Below, in pieces: positions 33,300 through 43,332 of a DNA stretch of 64,000 nt. This DNA comes from Corallium rubrum (lineage: Eukaryota > Cnidaria > Anthozoa > Scleralcyonacea > Coralliidae). Location: NCBI GenBank assembly GCA_964035015.1, contig OZ036010.1, positions 9,896,620-9,960,619 on the forward strand, in the 5' to 3' direction. Positions within the stretch are counted from its first letter, which is position 1. Each line of letters starts with the position of its first letter. Position numbers and translations under genes: made by a program. Below the pieces are notes generated by a model. The model was not told the origin of the DNA, ran no database searches, and saw nothing but the letters and a program-made list of their open reading frames with translations.

Positions 33300-33652
33300 A
33301 GTTGAGATTGTAGTCAGCGGCTGAATTGCGAAGGACGCAGATCCACGTGGCCGTGTCGAGGCATATCAATGGCGCTAAACGCAGCCGCCATACGACACAG
33401 TTCAGACCACGGATCACAGCTAAGATGTTAGGTGTTGATTTTATGGAGGGAGGAAAACCGGAGAACCCGGCGAAAAACCCTCGAAGTACAGGCGAGATCA
33501 ACTACAACTCTACTCTGTCTCACATGAGTTCCAAGCCCGACAACGGGTCATTCCCAGGCGGTCACCCATCCAAGTACTAACCCCGTCTAACCGGGCTTAA
33601 CTTTTTGGTGAGAGGCAGCGCGCTAACAGCACGCGCCACCCGTGCCCCCTAA
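33300..33652 (-). repeat. 5S rRNA-derived SINE, nearly complete copy
   Basis: On the minus strand a leader GGGTGGCGCGTGCTGTTAGC is followed by AAGTTAAGCCCGGTTAGACG and TTAGTACTTGGATGGGTGAC then CGCCTGGGAATGAC. These are the A box, intermediate element and C box of 5S rRNA in correct order and spacing. A body of about 250 bp follows (CCGGTTTTCCTCCCTCCATA, CGACACGGCCACGTGGATCT). It belongs to the SINE3-like class transcribed by Pol III and mobilised by LINE machinery in other animals. This is the best reference copy in the window. Confidence 0.85.
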
Positions 33653-33799
33653 AATAATGATTCTCCGCCTCCAGTGGTAACGTACCGAGCTGTAAGGCAA
33701 TTGACACAAATCTTGAAGCAACAGCAAAACCAAGTCTATAGTCTCAAGACCGATCTCATGTAAACAAAAACTGAAATGCAAAATTCAGGCCGGACTCAT

Positions 33800-33912
33800 T
33801 ACTATTTTATTCATTCCTGTCCAAGGGCTTCCCCCAGAGGTGAAGAAAATCGTCTGGCGTTAGCCAGAATAAAATACTAAAGACCAATTCGGACAGGAAA
33901 GAGTTAATGACC
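33800..33912. mobile_element. Family A MITE
   Basis: ATTCCTGTCCAAGGGCTTCC, AAATCGTCTGGCGTTAGCCA and ATTCGGACAGGAAAGAGTTA. The two ends (TCCTGTCCRA / TTCGGACAGGA) are inverted. Most frequent short repeat of the window; others lie at 38294, 44020, 47380, 47778, 49968, 53158, 56625, 59884 and 59995. The stretch 33913-34242 shows nothing else. Confidence 0.75.
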
Positions 33913-34802
33913 AAATTCAAGCCCCAATATGCAATTTGTGACAGGTGGGCCCAAATAATTTGTCCAGCTGGTGGGCATAACACTTGGAGTGCAATTTAGA
34001 TGATGGAATACTGCAGTTCTAGAGCCTTCTAGCGTTTCGAGCTAAGGCCCTTTATCAGAGAAACGCACGTACAGCGCTTGACATCTTCCTCATTTGGAGA
34101 AGTTTGTTTGATCGTGGGTGGAGTAGAGTAGATGCCGACATCATAAGGCATGCATCTCATTTGCATCTTACAAAAACCTGAATATCTCTGGAACATGATG
34201 AGATACTGTGTAGTTGTTAAAATATGAGCGACCGCTCTTTATGTACTGTATAATAAACGAGCAGGAGTGTTTTATCAGATATAAAGACACGAGGCGAAGC
34301 CGAGTGTTTTTATATCTGATAAAACACGAACTGCGAGTTTATTATACGGCTTCAAAAACGAACCACTTGGTAAGTTGATTGGCGGAGTTAGTTTGAAAAA
34401 TAACCTTGTCTAAGCCGAGAAAATCAAAGCTAAAGTTTATGTAAATCAGGAGAAATCTTTATCACATATAAAGGTACGATACGGTCATGATTTTCTTTTG
34501 TGTTTTCCTCATGAATTATTGATGAGTTTTTGAAGGGCATTTACAATGGCGAGCCGAAGGCCAGCGAATATTTTAACTTACTTATTAAATTGTAAGTGTA
34601 AATGATGAACACTTTAGAAAAGGTTAAATAAGATCATTTTAACTCAGAAAAAGCTGAATTTGAGCCACTAGTGCCTATATTAACTTTGATAAAACATTGA
34701 TGTTTTATTACTCAATGTTTTATCCGTATTTGAAGATGCTGATTAAACATTCATTTCTTTTGAATTTTCGTCATGAATTATTAATGAATTTAATAAAGGG
34801 AG

Positions 34803-35118
34803 CTTAAAGGTGCCCTCTTGTCCGTTCTGCGCATGTACGAAACTAATGTTTACATCTCTATTTAGAAAGGATATACTGATACCTAATTCAAGATTGTAAG
34901 GTTTCCTTGCTTCCTCTTCATTACTTGTACCCAAAACAAAACATTTTCAGAAGAAATAGAAGAAATCCGAAGAGATATCCTCGCTGAATCGCTTGGTTTT
35001 CTGCCATGTTGTTCCTAACGGTTTACACTGAGCTGAGTACTTCATGTAATTATCTATGAATGTCATGTTTGATTGTCCTCATACACAAAGATTCGGATCA
35101 TGCGCAGAACGGACCTTT
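34803..35118. mobile_element. TTAA-type MITE family I, copy 2
   Basis: TTAA|AGGTGCCCTCTTGTCCG at the left and GCGCAGAACGGACCT|TTAA at the right. The interior matches 5410-5640 (TACCCAAAACAAAACATTTT, TCTGCCATGTTGTTCCTAAC). Confidence 0.8.
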
Positions 35119-36605
35119 AAAGTGCTTATGAAACGAAATTTCACTTCCGTTTTTTAAGATTGTATTTGGAAGAACATCTAAGATAATGAAAAGTGGCTTT
35201 TACATGCATTTCAAATCTTATCCCATTCTTGAGTTATATTGGCTATGCAATTTGAGCAATTACGTCACACGTTGTATGTGGGAGATGAAACGGAAAATCA
35301 CTCATATTTTTGGATTGGTTTGACTAAACTTAATCAAACGTTGGGAATTTGCCATGGGGTATGCTCTGATTACATATGCGATGTGCGGTTTCGTTAAACC
35401 ACTGACCTGTATATAACTGGACCGCTTGCTCCTATTATCTTTGAGTTATGAAAAGTGTGGCCATTTGAACGTGGCGTCAAATGGCGAATTTGAGTCCTTC
35501 TGCTCATGGTAGACAACACTGACCGCGATTTTGACTGGATTACAGACGCAGGCTTTATAAAATATCACGTGAAAATGAAGAGAAAAATTAAAAATCCTTG
35601 ACTCGCTGATATTTTCAAAGATAAACACAACAAATCTTTTGTGAAAGGTTAAAAAAGGTACAGAAATATATATATACACAAAGCACTTTCATTGTTAATT
35701 CCTGTCGGTTGGTTACTCGGTCTTGTAGTTGCATATATTTAATTGTTTTTGTTGCCGAAACGAAGAAGGGACAACTGAACTGACAAGTGAATACCAGGTC
35801 GGCAATTCAATGGCTTGTATTTTACTACTTTTCGTAGGCTTTCGGCACATTTTAGTACTTTTCGAAAAGGATTTAATGAGCTTACTGTTGTAAAACATGA
35901 CATCAGTATTTCTCGTTGTAAAACATATCACCAAATGTCCAAATCAGTTGCGAAAAATTCTGTCCTTATGTTGAAATGTTCCAGTGAGATTGAAATGTGA
36001 ACCAGAAGAGCCAGTGAAGGCAAGCAAATACGAAGTAAACAACTGTTAAGCTTATTAACTTAAACCCGAAACATCAATCATATACTGAAAAACGTACGAT
36101 GTAACACATTTATTTTGTATTCCGACAGACTACATTGAAAGTTTTAACTGCACTTACTATAAGCTGGTGTTCTCCAGGTGTCACTAGTTGCCAACAACGG
36201 AGCGTAAAAATATATTAAACTGGCCATTTTAGATCAATTTTCAAACAGAGAAAAAAATTTTTTTACGAAAAGAACATAACAATATATTAACATAGCATAA
36301 AACGCCTACAGACCAGTGTCAAGCACTGGTCAGTGGCTTCTCCCATGAGCAGAAGGACTCAAATTCGCCTTTTGACGCCATGTTCAAACGACCACACTTT
36401 TTTGGCAAGAGCAAGCGGTCCAGTTATATACAGGTCAGTGAGTTAAACCAATCCAAAGATGTCTGATTTTCCGTTTTCTCCCACATACGTGTGACGTCAT
36501 TGCTCAAATTGCACAGCCAATAACTCAAGAATGGGATAAGATTTGAAAGGCATGTAAAAGACATTTTTCATTATCTTAGGTGTTCTTCCAAATACAATCT
36601 TCAAA
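35119..36605. mobile_element. TTAA-type palindromic element family E, carrying a family D insert
   Basis: The left end TTAA|AGTGCTTATGAAACG starts at the same TTAA where family I ends. The arms AATTACGTCACACGTTGTAT and AAGATTGTATTTGGAAGAAC return in reverse at 36460-36605. The far right end is lost into the family F arm. An uninterrupted copy, truncated on its left, is at 56706-57148. Confidence 0.75.
35401..36441. mobile_element. hAT-like family D copy 3 with perfect 8-bp TSD
   Basis: Ends ACTGACCTGTATATAACTGG and its complement. GTTAAACC stands at 35393-35400 and 36442-36449. The unoccupied target (GTTAAACC once) is visible in the family E copy at 56944-56960. Non-autonomous. Confidence 0.88.
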
Positions 36606-36994
36606 AACTCATTAATAATTCATGAGGAAACACAAAACAAAATCATGACCGTATCGTGTCTTTATATGTGATAAAGATACCTCCTGATTTACATAAACTT
36701 TAGCTTTGATTTTCTCGGCTTAGACAAAGTTATTTTTCAAACTTACTACGCCTATGAACTTACCAAGTGGTTCGTTTTTGAAGTCGTTCAATTAACTCGC
36801 AGTTCGTCTTTTATCAGATATAAAAACACTCGGCTTCGCCTCGTGTCTTTATATCTGATAAAACACTCCTACTCGTTCATTAAATAGTACTTAAAAAACT
36901 GAAGTAAAAGTTCGTTTCAAAAGCATTTTAAGCAAGCTAGGACGACGACGGCAATCTAGAAACCACGAGTCACTAGATTTATATGAAGTGCCAA

Positions 36995-38290
36995 TCCCGC
37001 CATAATTCAGCCAACAACAATTTATTAAATGCAGCCTTGAATTTATTAAATGCAGCCTTGAATTTATTAAATGCAGTCTTGAATTTATTAAATGCAGTCT
37101 TGAATTTATAAAATGGAGCCTTGAATTTATTAAATGCAGCCTTGAATTTATTAAATGCAGCCTTGAATTTATTAAATGCAGCCTTGAATTTATTAAATGC
37201 AGCCTTGAATTTATTAAATGCAGCCTTGAATTTATAAAATGCAGCCTTGAATTTATTAAATGCAGCCTTGAATTTATTAAATGCCGCCTTGAATTTATTA
37301 AATGCCGCCTTGAATTTATTAAATGCAGCCTTGAATTTATTAAATGCAGCCTTGAATTTATTAAATGCAGCCTTGAATTTATTAAATGCAGCCTTGAATT
37401 TATTAAATGCCGCCTTGAATTTATTAAATGCCGCCTTGAATTTATTAAATGCAGCCTTGAATTTATTAAATGCAGCCTTGAATTTATTAAATGCAGCCTT
37501 GAATTTATTAAATGCAGCCTTGAATTTATTAAATGCAGCCTTGAATTTATTAAATGCAGCCTTGAATTTATATAACGCAGCCTTGAATTTATATAATGCA
37601 GCCTTGAATTTATTAAATGCAGCCTTGAATTTATTAAATGCAGCCTTGAATTTATATAATGCAGCCTTGAATTTATTAAATGCAGCCTTGAATTTATTAA
37701 ATGCAGCCTTGAATTTATTAAATGCAGCCTTGAATTTATTAAATGCCGCCTTGAATTTATTAAATGCCGCCTTGAATTTATTAAATGGAGCCTTGAATTT
37801 ATTAAATGCAGCCTTGAATTTATTAAATGCAGCCTTGAATTTATTAAATGCAGCCTTGAATTTATTAAATGCTGCCTTGAATTTATTAAATGCAGCCTTG
37901 AATTTATATAACGCAGCCTTGAATTTATATAATGCAGCCTTGAATTTATTAAATGCAGCCTTGAATTTATTAAATGCAGCCTTGAATTTATATAATGCAG
38001 CCTTGAATTTATATAATGCAGCCTTGAATTTATATGTCAGCCTACAGTTTATAAAATGCAGCCTTGAATTTATAAAATGCAGCCTACCGTTTATAAAATG
38101 CAGCCTTGAATTTATAAAATGCAGCCTTGAATTTATATAATGCAACCTTGAATTTATATAATGCAACCTTGAATTTATATGTCAGCTTACAGTTTATGAA
38201 ATGCAGCCTTGAATTTATATAATGTAGCCTTGAATTTATTAATTGCAGCCTACGGTTTATAAAATGTTGAATTTATTAAAATTTATTAGT
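36995..38290. repeat. 21-bp satellite (TTGAATTTATTAAATGCAGCC)n, dual-strand open
   Basis: About 60 head-to-tail copies of a 21-bp unit close to TTGAATTTATTAAATGCAGC plus C. Length variants, such as TTATATAATGC and TTTATAAAATGC, are grouped at the right end. Because 21 is a multiple of three and the unit lacks stops in the relevant frames, long frames stay open on both strands: minus encodes repeats of FKAAFNK, plus repeats of LNLLNAA. Many changes are synonymous in the minus frame (GCT/GCG Ala) but others are not (Ala/Pro, Phe-Asn/Leu-Tyr). No splice sites or domain around it. I call it a satellite rather than a gene. Confidence 0.95.
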
Positions 38291-38293
38291 ATT

Positions 38294-38402
38294 GAATCGA
38301 GGTTTTAACCCTTTTAACCCTAGCGGCCTCCCAATGACGAGCAAAATCGTGTGGCGTTAGCCAGAGTAAAATACTAAAAGGGAATTCAGGGTTGAGAGGG
38401 TT
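38294..38402. mobile_element. Family A MITE
   Basis: AAAATCGTGTGGCGTTAGCC and AGAGTAAAATACTAAAAGGG within TTTTAACCC...GGGTTGAGAGGGTTA ends. Directly abuts the 21-bp satellite. Confidence 0.7.
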
Positions 38403-38729
38403 AATTGATTTAACCATGTTTGTTAATTTTTAAAAAATTTGGATCTACAGAATTTTTTTAAAATCGGCCTATTGATTACTCATACTTCAAGAAAAGTTTT
38501 AACGAAAAAAATGAGGGGTCACCAAAGTTTTTCTCGAATTAACTTAGTTTGAAGGGTAATTGGCATCCATTTTGAAACGTCATTGTTACCATAGCAACAA
38601 CTGTTACTATTTATTTGGTGACAGTTTTTGATTGTCAGACTGTTGAACTATGCACAACATTTAGTTTTATTCTTTTTCCAAATTGTTTATGCACGTGTTT
38701 TGGACTCTTAAATTTGTATTTTCCATGGT

Positions 38730-39350
38730 CTGCATGCGTATAGGTTTTCAGGGTCATTTCTGTAAAGCGCTCTCAATTCGTCAGAATTTATGCCACAAAA
38801 ATAAAATAGATATCGTTAGAAAGCTATTAATTTGTAGAATACAATGGTGTCTTTGGTTTCGCGATAAACACAAACCGTTAATAGTTGTGAATTTTTTTAA
38901 TTAAAACCAGAGGGCTTCACTCGAGGCGACTCGAGTAAAAAGCGTTTTACTTTGTTCAAAATCTTTTTTTGTAGTTTGCCGTTCCGAGATAAATTTCCAG
39001 CAAAACGGTTTCAGCGTTTTTTGATATGTCGAGTTTTGCCGATTTTATTGACGACCAAAGTTAAAAATGCTGTTTTTCGACCAACATTTGGACAAAATAA
39101 GTCATAAATTCGAAACTGGTAATCAATAAAAAAACGCTGACACCGTTTTGCAGGACATTTATCTCGGAATCACACTGCGAAAACATTTTTTGAACAATGA
39201 AACGCTTTGTTCTTAAGTCGCGAAACCAAAGACACCATTGTATTCTACAAATTCATAGCTTTCTAATGATATCTATTTCATTTTTGTGGCATAAATTCTG
39301 GCGAATTGAGAGCGCTTTACAGAAATGACGCTGAAAACCTATACGAAGAC
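38730..39350. mobile_element. Long palindromic element
   Basis: Arms of about 130-150 bp (38735-38870 against 39225-39345: GTATAGGTTTTCAGGGTCAT, CGCTCTCAATTCG, AATACAATGGTGTCTTTGGT). An inner inverted pair (38985-39025 against 39120-39170: CGAGATAAATTTCCAGCAAA). Short frames crossing it are artefacts. 38403-38729 and 39351-39828 hold nothing recognised. Confidence 0.8.
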
Positions 39351-39828
39351 CTTAAGCATCGGGCGTTTTTGAGACAAGGACGTGACCGAAAGAACAGGAA
39401 TACAATATATAGAGAACAACCGAACCGCGCCTTCTTTGAAAATATTTTTTCACTCAAAACAAATGAATAATTAATTACATATCTGAACAGAGCTTCAGCT
39501 AACTGGGGGTGTTAGCTCACAAGCTTAAATTTTATCTTTATATAAAAATACAGATTCTTCATTTTATATTGTAGTGTAATGGAATTATCCCCCTTAAAAT
39601 ACAAGCTTTCTACTTTAAAAGCATGTCTCATTGCAGTAAAACATCGATGACAGGCTTCAACGTTCTAGAAGTTCCCGTCGTCTCAACTGAACGTGAAAAT
39701 GCTCTCAATGATGTCTTGTGTAGAACGACGACGGCGTTCACTTTGCTCTTGAGATTTCAAATTGTTCATTATGAAAATGCTATTGAATTAAATCGCCGTC
39801 CGTGGCTCTAAAACGTCTGTTACTTAGA

Positions 39829-40011
39829 CCCCGTTTACACGATGCCGGTGACAATTTGAAAACGGAACAAAATCATGCCGTTTAAGCCTTGCGTTTACAC
39901 GATACCAGCACAAAAATAACATGAAATGTTACTGATATGCTGTGTTTGCATACCGGCATGATTTTGCTCCGTTTTCAAATTGTACCGGAATCGTGTAAAC
40001 GGGGTCTAAAG
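39829..40011. mobile_element. TIR MITE with TTAGACCCCGTTTACACGAT ends
   Basis: TTAGACCCCGTTTACACGAT at left and ATCGTGTAAACGGGGTCTAA at right. Inner pairs GCCGGT/ACCGG and AATTTGAAAACGGA/TCCGTTTTCAAATT. The TTA/TAA at each edge fits a 3-bp TWA target as used by PIF/Harbinger elements. 40012-40490 has no other feature. Confidence 0.8.
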
Positions 40012-40489
40012 CTCCCTAATAAGAACGTTGTACTTTTTGATACAGAAAACACTTCTAGGTAAAATCAAAAATTGAATAGAATATTTTCCATTTTACTACC
40101 TCTCTAAAAAGTAGCGCTAGAGTAGACGATTTTACTTGTCAAGTAAGAATTAATCTCTTGTAGTTTAACACACCTTTGAATAAACCCCGCACTTTCATGG
40201 AAAAAAGTATCTTTTTTATACCATAATTGGATAGAAACCGTTGGATACTAGAATTTACGTTGGAGAAGTACCAAATTAAATGTAGTTAAATGGAATTTTA
40301 GTAAGTAAAGCGGGACAACAGTCAGAGGTCAGTGGTGGTCTGTCGGACGCACTGATCTCAAAAGTAACTGGATGGGCGGTCTAGCACAAATCGCCTGGCG
40401 AGGTTTGACCCCACCGGCAGCCATGTTGGTACACCCAAAAGATCCTCTCAACCAATCAACATGCAGTAATTTTGTCATGCATGTCATAA

Positions 40490-41290
40490 GATCCAGAATC
40501 CAGTCCAAAATCTAGTCCAAAGTCCAGTATAATAATATTAATAATTCAAATCTATTTACAGACGGTCTACATCACCATAAGTGCTTTTCAGTAGAGCTCT
40601 GTAAAAAAATCCAGTCCAAAGTCCAGTTCAAAGGCCAGTCCAACGTTCGGCCCAAAGTCTACATTAAAATCCAGTCCATATTTTGGTCCATAGCAAATTA
40701 GTCTATTGACTATTGCCCAGTCTAAACTCACTTTAATGCCCAGTACAAGCTCTAGTCTAAATTCCAGTCCAAAGTCCAGTCCAAAATCCAGTCCAAAGTC
40801 CAGTCCAAACTCCAGTCTAAAGTTCAGTCCAAAGTCTAATCCAAAGTTCAGTCCAAAGACCAGTCTAAAATCCCTTCCAAAATCAAGTTTAAAGTCCAGT
40901 ATAATAAGTTAATAATTCAAATCTATTTACAGACGGTCTACATCACCATAAGGGGTTTTCATTAGATCTCTGTAAAAAAAATCCAGGCCAAAGTCCAGTT
41001 CAAAGATCGGTCCAAAGTCTTCATTAAAATCCAGTCCATATTTTGGTCCATAGGATAGTCGTCTCTTGACTATTGTCCAGTCCAAACTCTAGTCTAAAGT
41101 CCAATCCAAAGTTCAGTCCAAAGCCCAGTTCAGTTCAAAAGCCAGTCCAGTCTAGCTAAATTAAGTCTACTTTAAAACCAAGGCCAAAGTTCGGTGCAAA
41201 GTCTACTTTAAATCCGGTCCAAATTTTGGCCCAAAGTTCAGTCCAAAGTCTAGTCTAAAATTCAGTCTATTCCGAAATTCAGTCCCATAT
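40490..41290. repeat. CCAGTCCAAAGT minisatellite
   Basis: About 45 loose copies of a 12-bp unit. A larger duplicated block is visible: 40530-40710 recurs at 40905-41085 (AATAATTCAAATCTATTTAC, GACGGTCTACATCACCATAA). It generates a false SPKSSPKSS frame. Confidence 0.9.
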
Positions 41291-41434
41291 TTATATGCCA
41301 ATATTTTAGGGCACTTTCCATGCATTTACAAGAATTATACCAACAGGTTTTGTAAGAAAACACAATTTTGAATTTTTGAATATTTGGTCCTATTAAATGA
41401 TATTTGGGGGATTTTACATATTCGTAATCTTTGG

Positions 41435-41729
41435 TACCTGTGAGTGAGAGCCCCTTTCCGACCTACGCAGGCTTTGGGGGAAAGTGGGCTCTGCCAACAA
41501 TTCGATATTTCTTTTTGAGTATGCGTGAACGGTTGCCAAGATACTATTTTGGGCCCAGGCTCTAACGCGTTACTTGCTATTTTCCTGCAAACATAAACTA
41601 GAACTTGTTTGACCAGTTTAAATCCTGACTGACTCGCCCCAAACCTGGGGCGAAGATCGAGTTTGTTGGCAGAGCCCACTTTCCCCCGAAGCCTGCATAG
41701 GTCGGAAAGGGGCTCTGACTCGCAGGGTA
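41435..41729. mobile_element. TANCCTG-type MITE with 9-bp TSD
   Basis: The left end TACCTGTGAGTGAGAGCCCC and the right end GGGGCTCTGACTCGCAGGGTA read as its complement. The arms include TTTCCGACCTACGCAGGCTT and GGGCTCTGCCAACAA. The 9-bp direct repeat AATCTTTGG lies at 41426-41434 and 41730-41738. The unoccupied target (CCCAAAGATTACGAATATGT) is present at 42089-42108 in an inverted copy of the flank. Confidence 0.9.
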
Positions 41730-41738
41730 AATCTTTGG

Positions 41739-42112
41739 GTCCTCCTGAGCAAAATTGCAATATATCTTGTCGTCTTCATGGTCTTTTTCGCTGTGAAAGT
41801 TGGTAACTACTTACCGGAAGTGACGTCGAAAAAGGAATGAACTTTCTGAAAGACAGTCACACAGTGTTTACAAAACTACGAATCTATTTCACACTTAACT
41901 CTCTTCGTTATTGCGTAAATACAAGAAACTATAGAAAGCGGTGCAATTCTGTTGTAAAAGTCTTACTTTCTAAAGCATTTCCTTCTTCGACGTCTCTTCC
42001 GGTAGGGGTTGCCAACTTTGACAGCGAAAAAGTCCACGAAGATGAAATTTTGGAACCACAAGATATATTGCAATTTTGCTCGGGAGAACCCAAAGATTAC
42101 GAATATGTACAG
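41739..42112. repeat. Head-to-head duplicated exon-like segment
   Basis: About 110 bp at 41739-41838 (minus sense) and 41985-42112 (plus sense) are inverted copies of each other: TTTCGACGTCACTTCCGGTA against TTCGACGTCTCTTCCGGTAG, then CAGCGAAAAAGACCATGAAG and TATTGCAATTTTGCTC. The plus copy ends a frame from ATG 41837 to 42124 (95 codons, MNFLKDSHTVFTKLRIYFTL start; end HEDEILEPQDILQFCSGEPK). No family recognised. Possibly a captured exon in a foldback structure, now invaded by the MITE at 41435. Confidence 0.5.
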
Positions 42113-42462
42113 ATAGGCACTTAAATACATTGAAAATACATTGTGTTGTATATTGCATATTACATGTCATCAGATAGCAACGTCAAGAATGCGAAGGTGG
42201 TAGAAGTGCAACTTAATACGACGGTACATGTAATACAAGGCCTACTCGTCGTTTCTCGTTACAAAACACTTCATCCTCGGTGCCTCCTGGCCATAGTTGT
42301 GTTTACTCTACACTATCGTATGGTTTACGTCAAGGAAAGGCCGTAAAAGTAATTGGAACAGCGATCAAACAAACCACTGTCTATTTTCGTCTCTAGGAAT
42401 GTCAACAGTGGTCAGAAAAAATAAACCGATGATAACGAGCACGAAGTAAACAAGAATTAATC

Positions 42463-43332
42463 ATGGCGAACATGGAGTCGCTCGATACGACGAAAACAGA
42501 ACTGCTGAAACCGAGCGTTCTCAAGGAAGGCCATCTACTGAAACTCGGTCGATCGATGCTGAAGCTCGAGATCCCCAAGCTCAACTACTATGTTTTAAGG
42601 CCGTCCGGGGTGTACTGCTTCACGGGGAAACAAGAGAGTGATAAACTTTGTGGGTTCATTCCCCTTGATGAGATCTCGCTTTCGCTCGGGACTGTGGCAG
42701 CGGCTACTTCACACTTGCACTGTATCAAGATTGCGGATAAGAAGAAGGTGCATATACTGGCTTGCCACTCCATAGAGATACGCGATTCGTGGATAACCGC
42801 CATCCTGACAGCGGTCGCGCAACGTTTGGTCTACGAACCGAATTTCGCCAGGAACAGAATGGGCTCGTCATCCGATTCTGAAGTATTCTATGTCACGTCG
42901 CCTTTCTGGACCAGCCACGACGGCAACAAGCGAAGGTCGAAATGGAGTCGAATGTCGGTGTCGGAAAATGTCACGAAGATCAAAAACAGGAAAAAGACGT
43001 GCAGATCAAAGTCGCTTGAGGATATCCACAGCATTTACAGTGGAGTACAACCAAATCCGCCTTTGGCAAGGAAGAGATCGATGCACGACATAACGCGACT
43101 ATTGTTCTGGCCCAGTTTAAGCAAACCAAGTACGGATACTGATTTACAAGACATGGTGAGTAAGACGCGGCCGACTCCGAACAAGGCAAGCGGTAAGAAA
43201 CGATGGTCTTTGTTTAACATAACCTCGTTCGGGGTTCCGCATTGGGACAATGGCGGAAAACAGAACTTGGACACGAAGCATGAAATATTCTATGAACAGG
43301 GAAGCCCCCTTATCAGCGATACGAAACTATAG
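42463..43332 (+). CDS. Intronless PH domain protein
   Basis: A 289-codon single-exon gene with an ATG in a strong context (A at -3, G at +4). Residues about 18-128 form a pleckstrin-homology domain. It opens with VLKEGHLLKLGRSMLKLEIP and NYYVLRPSGVYCFTG, continues with strands to HCIKIADKKKVHILACHS, and has the C-terminal helix IEIRDSWITAILTAVAQRL with the conserved Trp. The tail (130-289) is basic and Ser-rich: RRSKWSRMSVSEN, KKTCRSKSLEDIHSIYSG, ARKRSMHDITRLLFWPS, GKKRWSLFNITSFG. These are repeated basic-x-Ser sites of the kinase-target type. PH domains commonly bind phosphoinositides or proteins at membranes. The exact ligand cannot be told here. Same layout as the gene at 17510. GC content rises over this frame relative to the flanks, supporting real coding. 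Confidence 0.85.
   Translation: MANMESLDTTKTELLKPSVLKEGHLLKLGRSMLKLEIPKLNYYVLRPSGVYCFTGKQESDKLCGFIPLDEISLSLGTVAAATSHLHCIKIADKKKVHILACHSIEIRDSWITAILTAVAQRLVYEPNFARNRMGSSSDSEVFYVTSPFWTSHDGNKRRSKWSRMSVSENVTKIKNRKKTCRSKSLEDIHSIYSGVQPNPPLARKRSMHDITRLLFWPSLSKPSTDTDLQDMVSKTRPTPNKASGKKRWSLFNITSFGVPHWDNGGKQNLDTKHEIFYEQGSPLISDTKL

Larger units (their letters stand above)
34243..36890. mobile_element. Long-TIR element family F containing nested MITEs
   Basis: The arms of about 280 bp (34243-34530 and 36610-36890) are inverted: TATAATAAACGAGCAGGAGT, AAACACGAACTGCGAGTTTA, CATGAATTATTGATGAGTTT and complements. A single arm recurs at 56195-56492. The interior is filled by other elements: I at 34803-35118, E from 35119, and D inside E. 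No transposase of its own. Confidence 0.75.

Noticed and set aside
37247..38140. Plus-strand 297-codon LNLLNAA protein
   Set aside because: It is the 21-bp satellite read in an open frame; kept only as a finding because both strands are open.
40706..40912. SPKSSPKSS repeat protein
   Set aside because: Translation of the CCAGTCCAAAGT array; no start context or flanking coding sequence.
41335..41760. A 141-codon minus-strand frame
   Set aside because: It runs straight through the 295-bp MITE and its duplications, so the frame is accidental.
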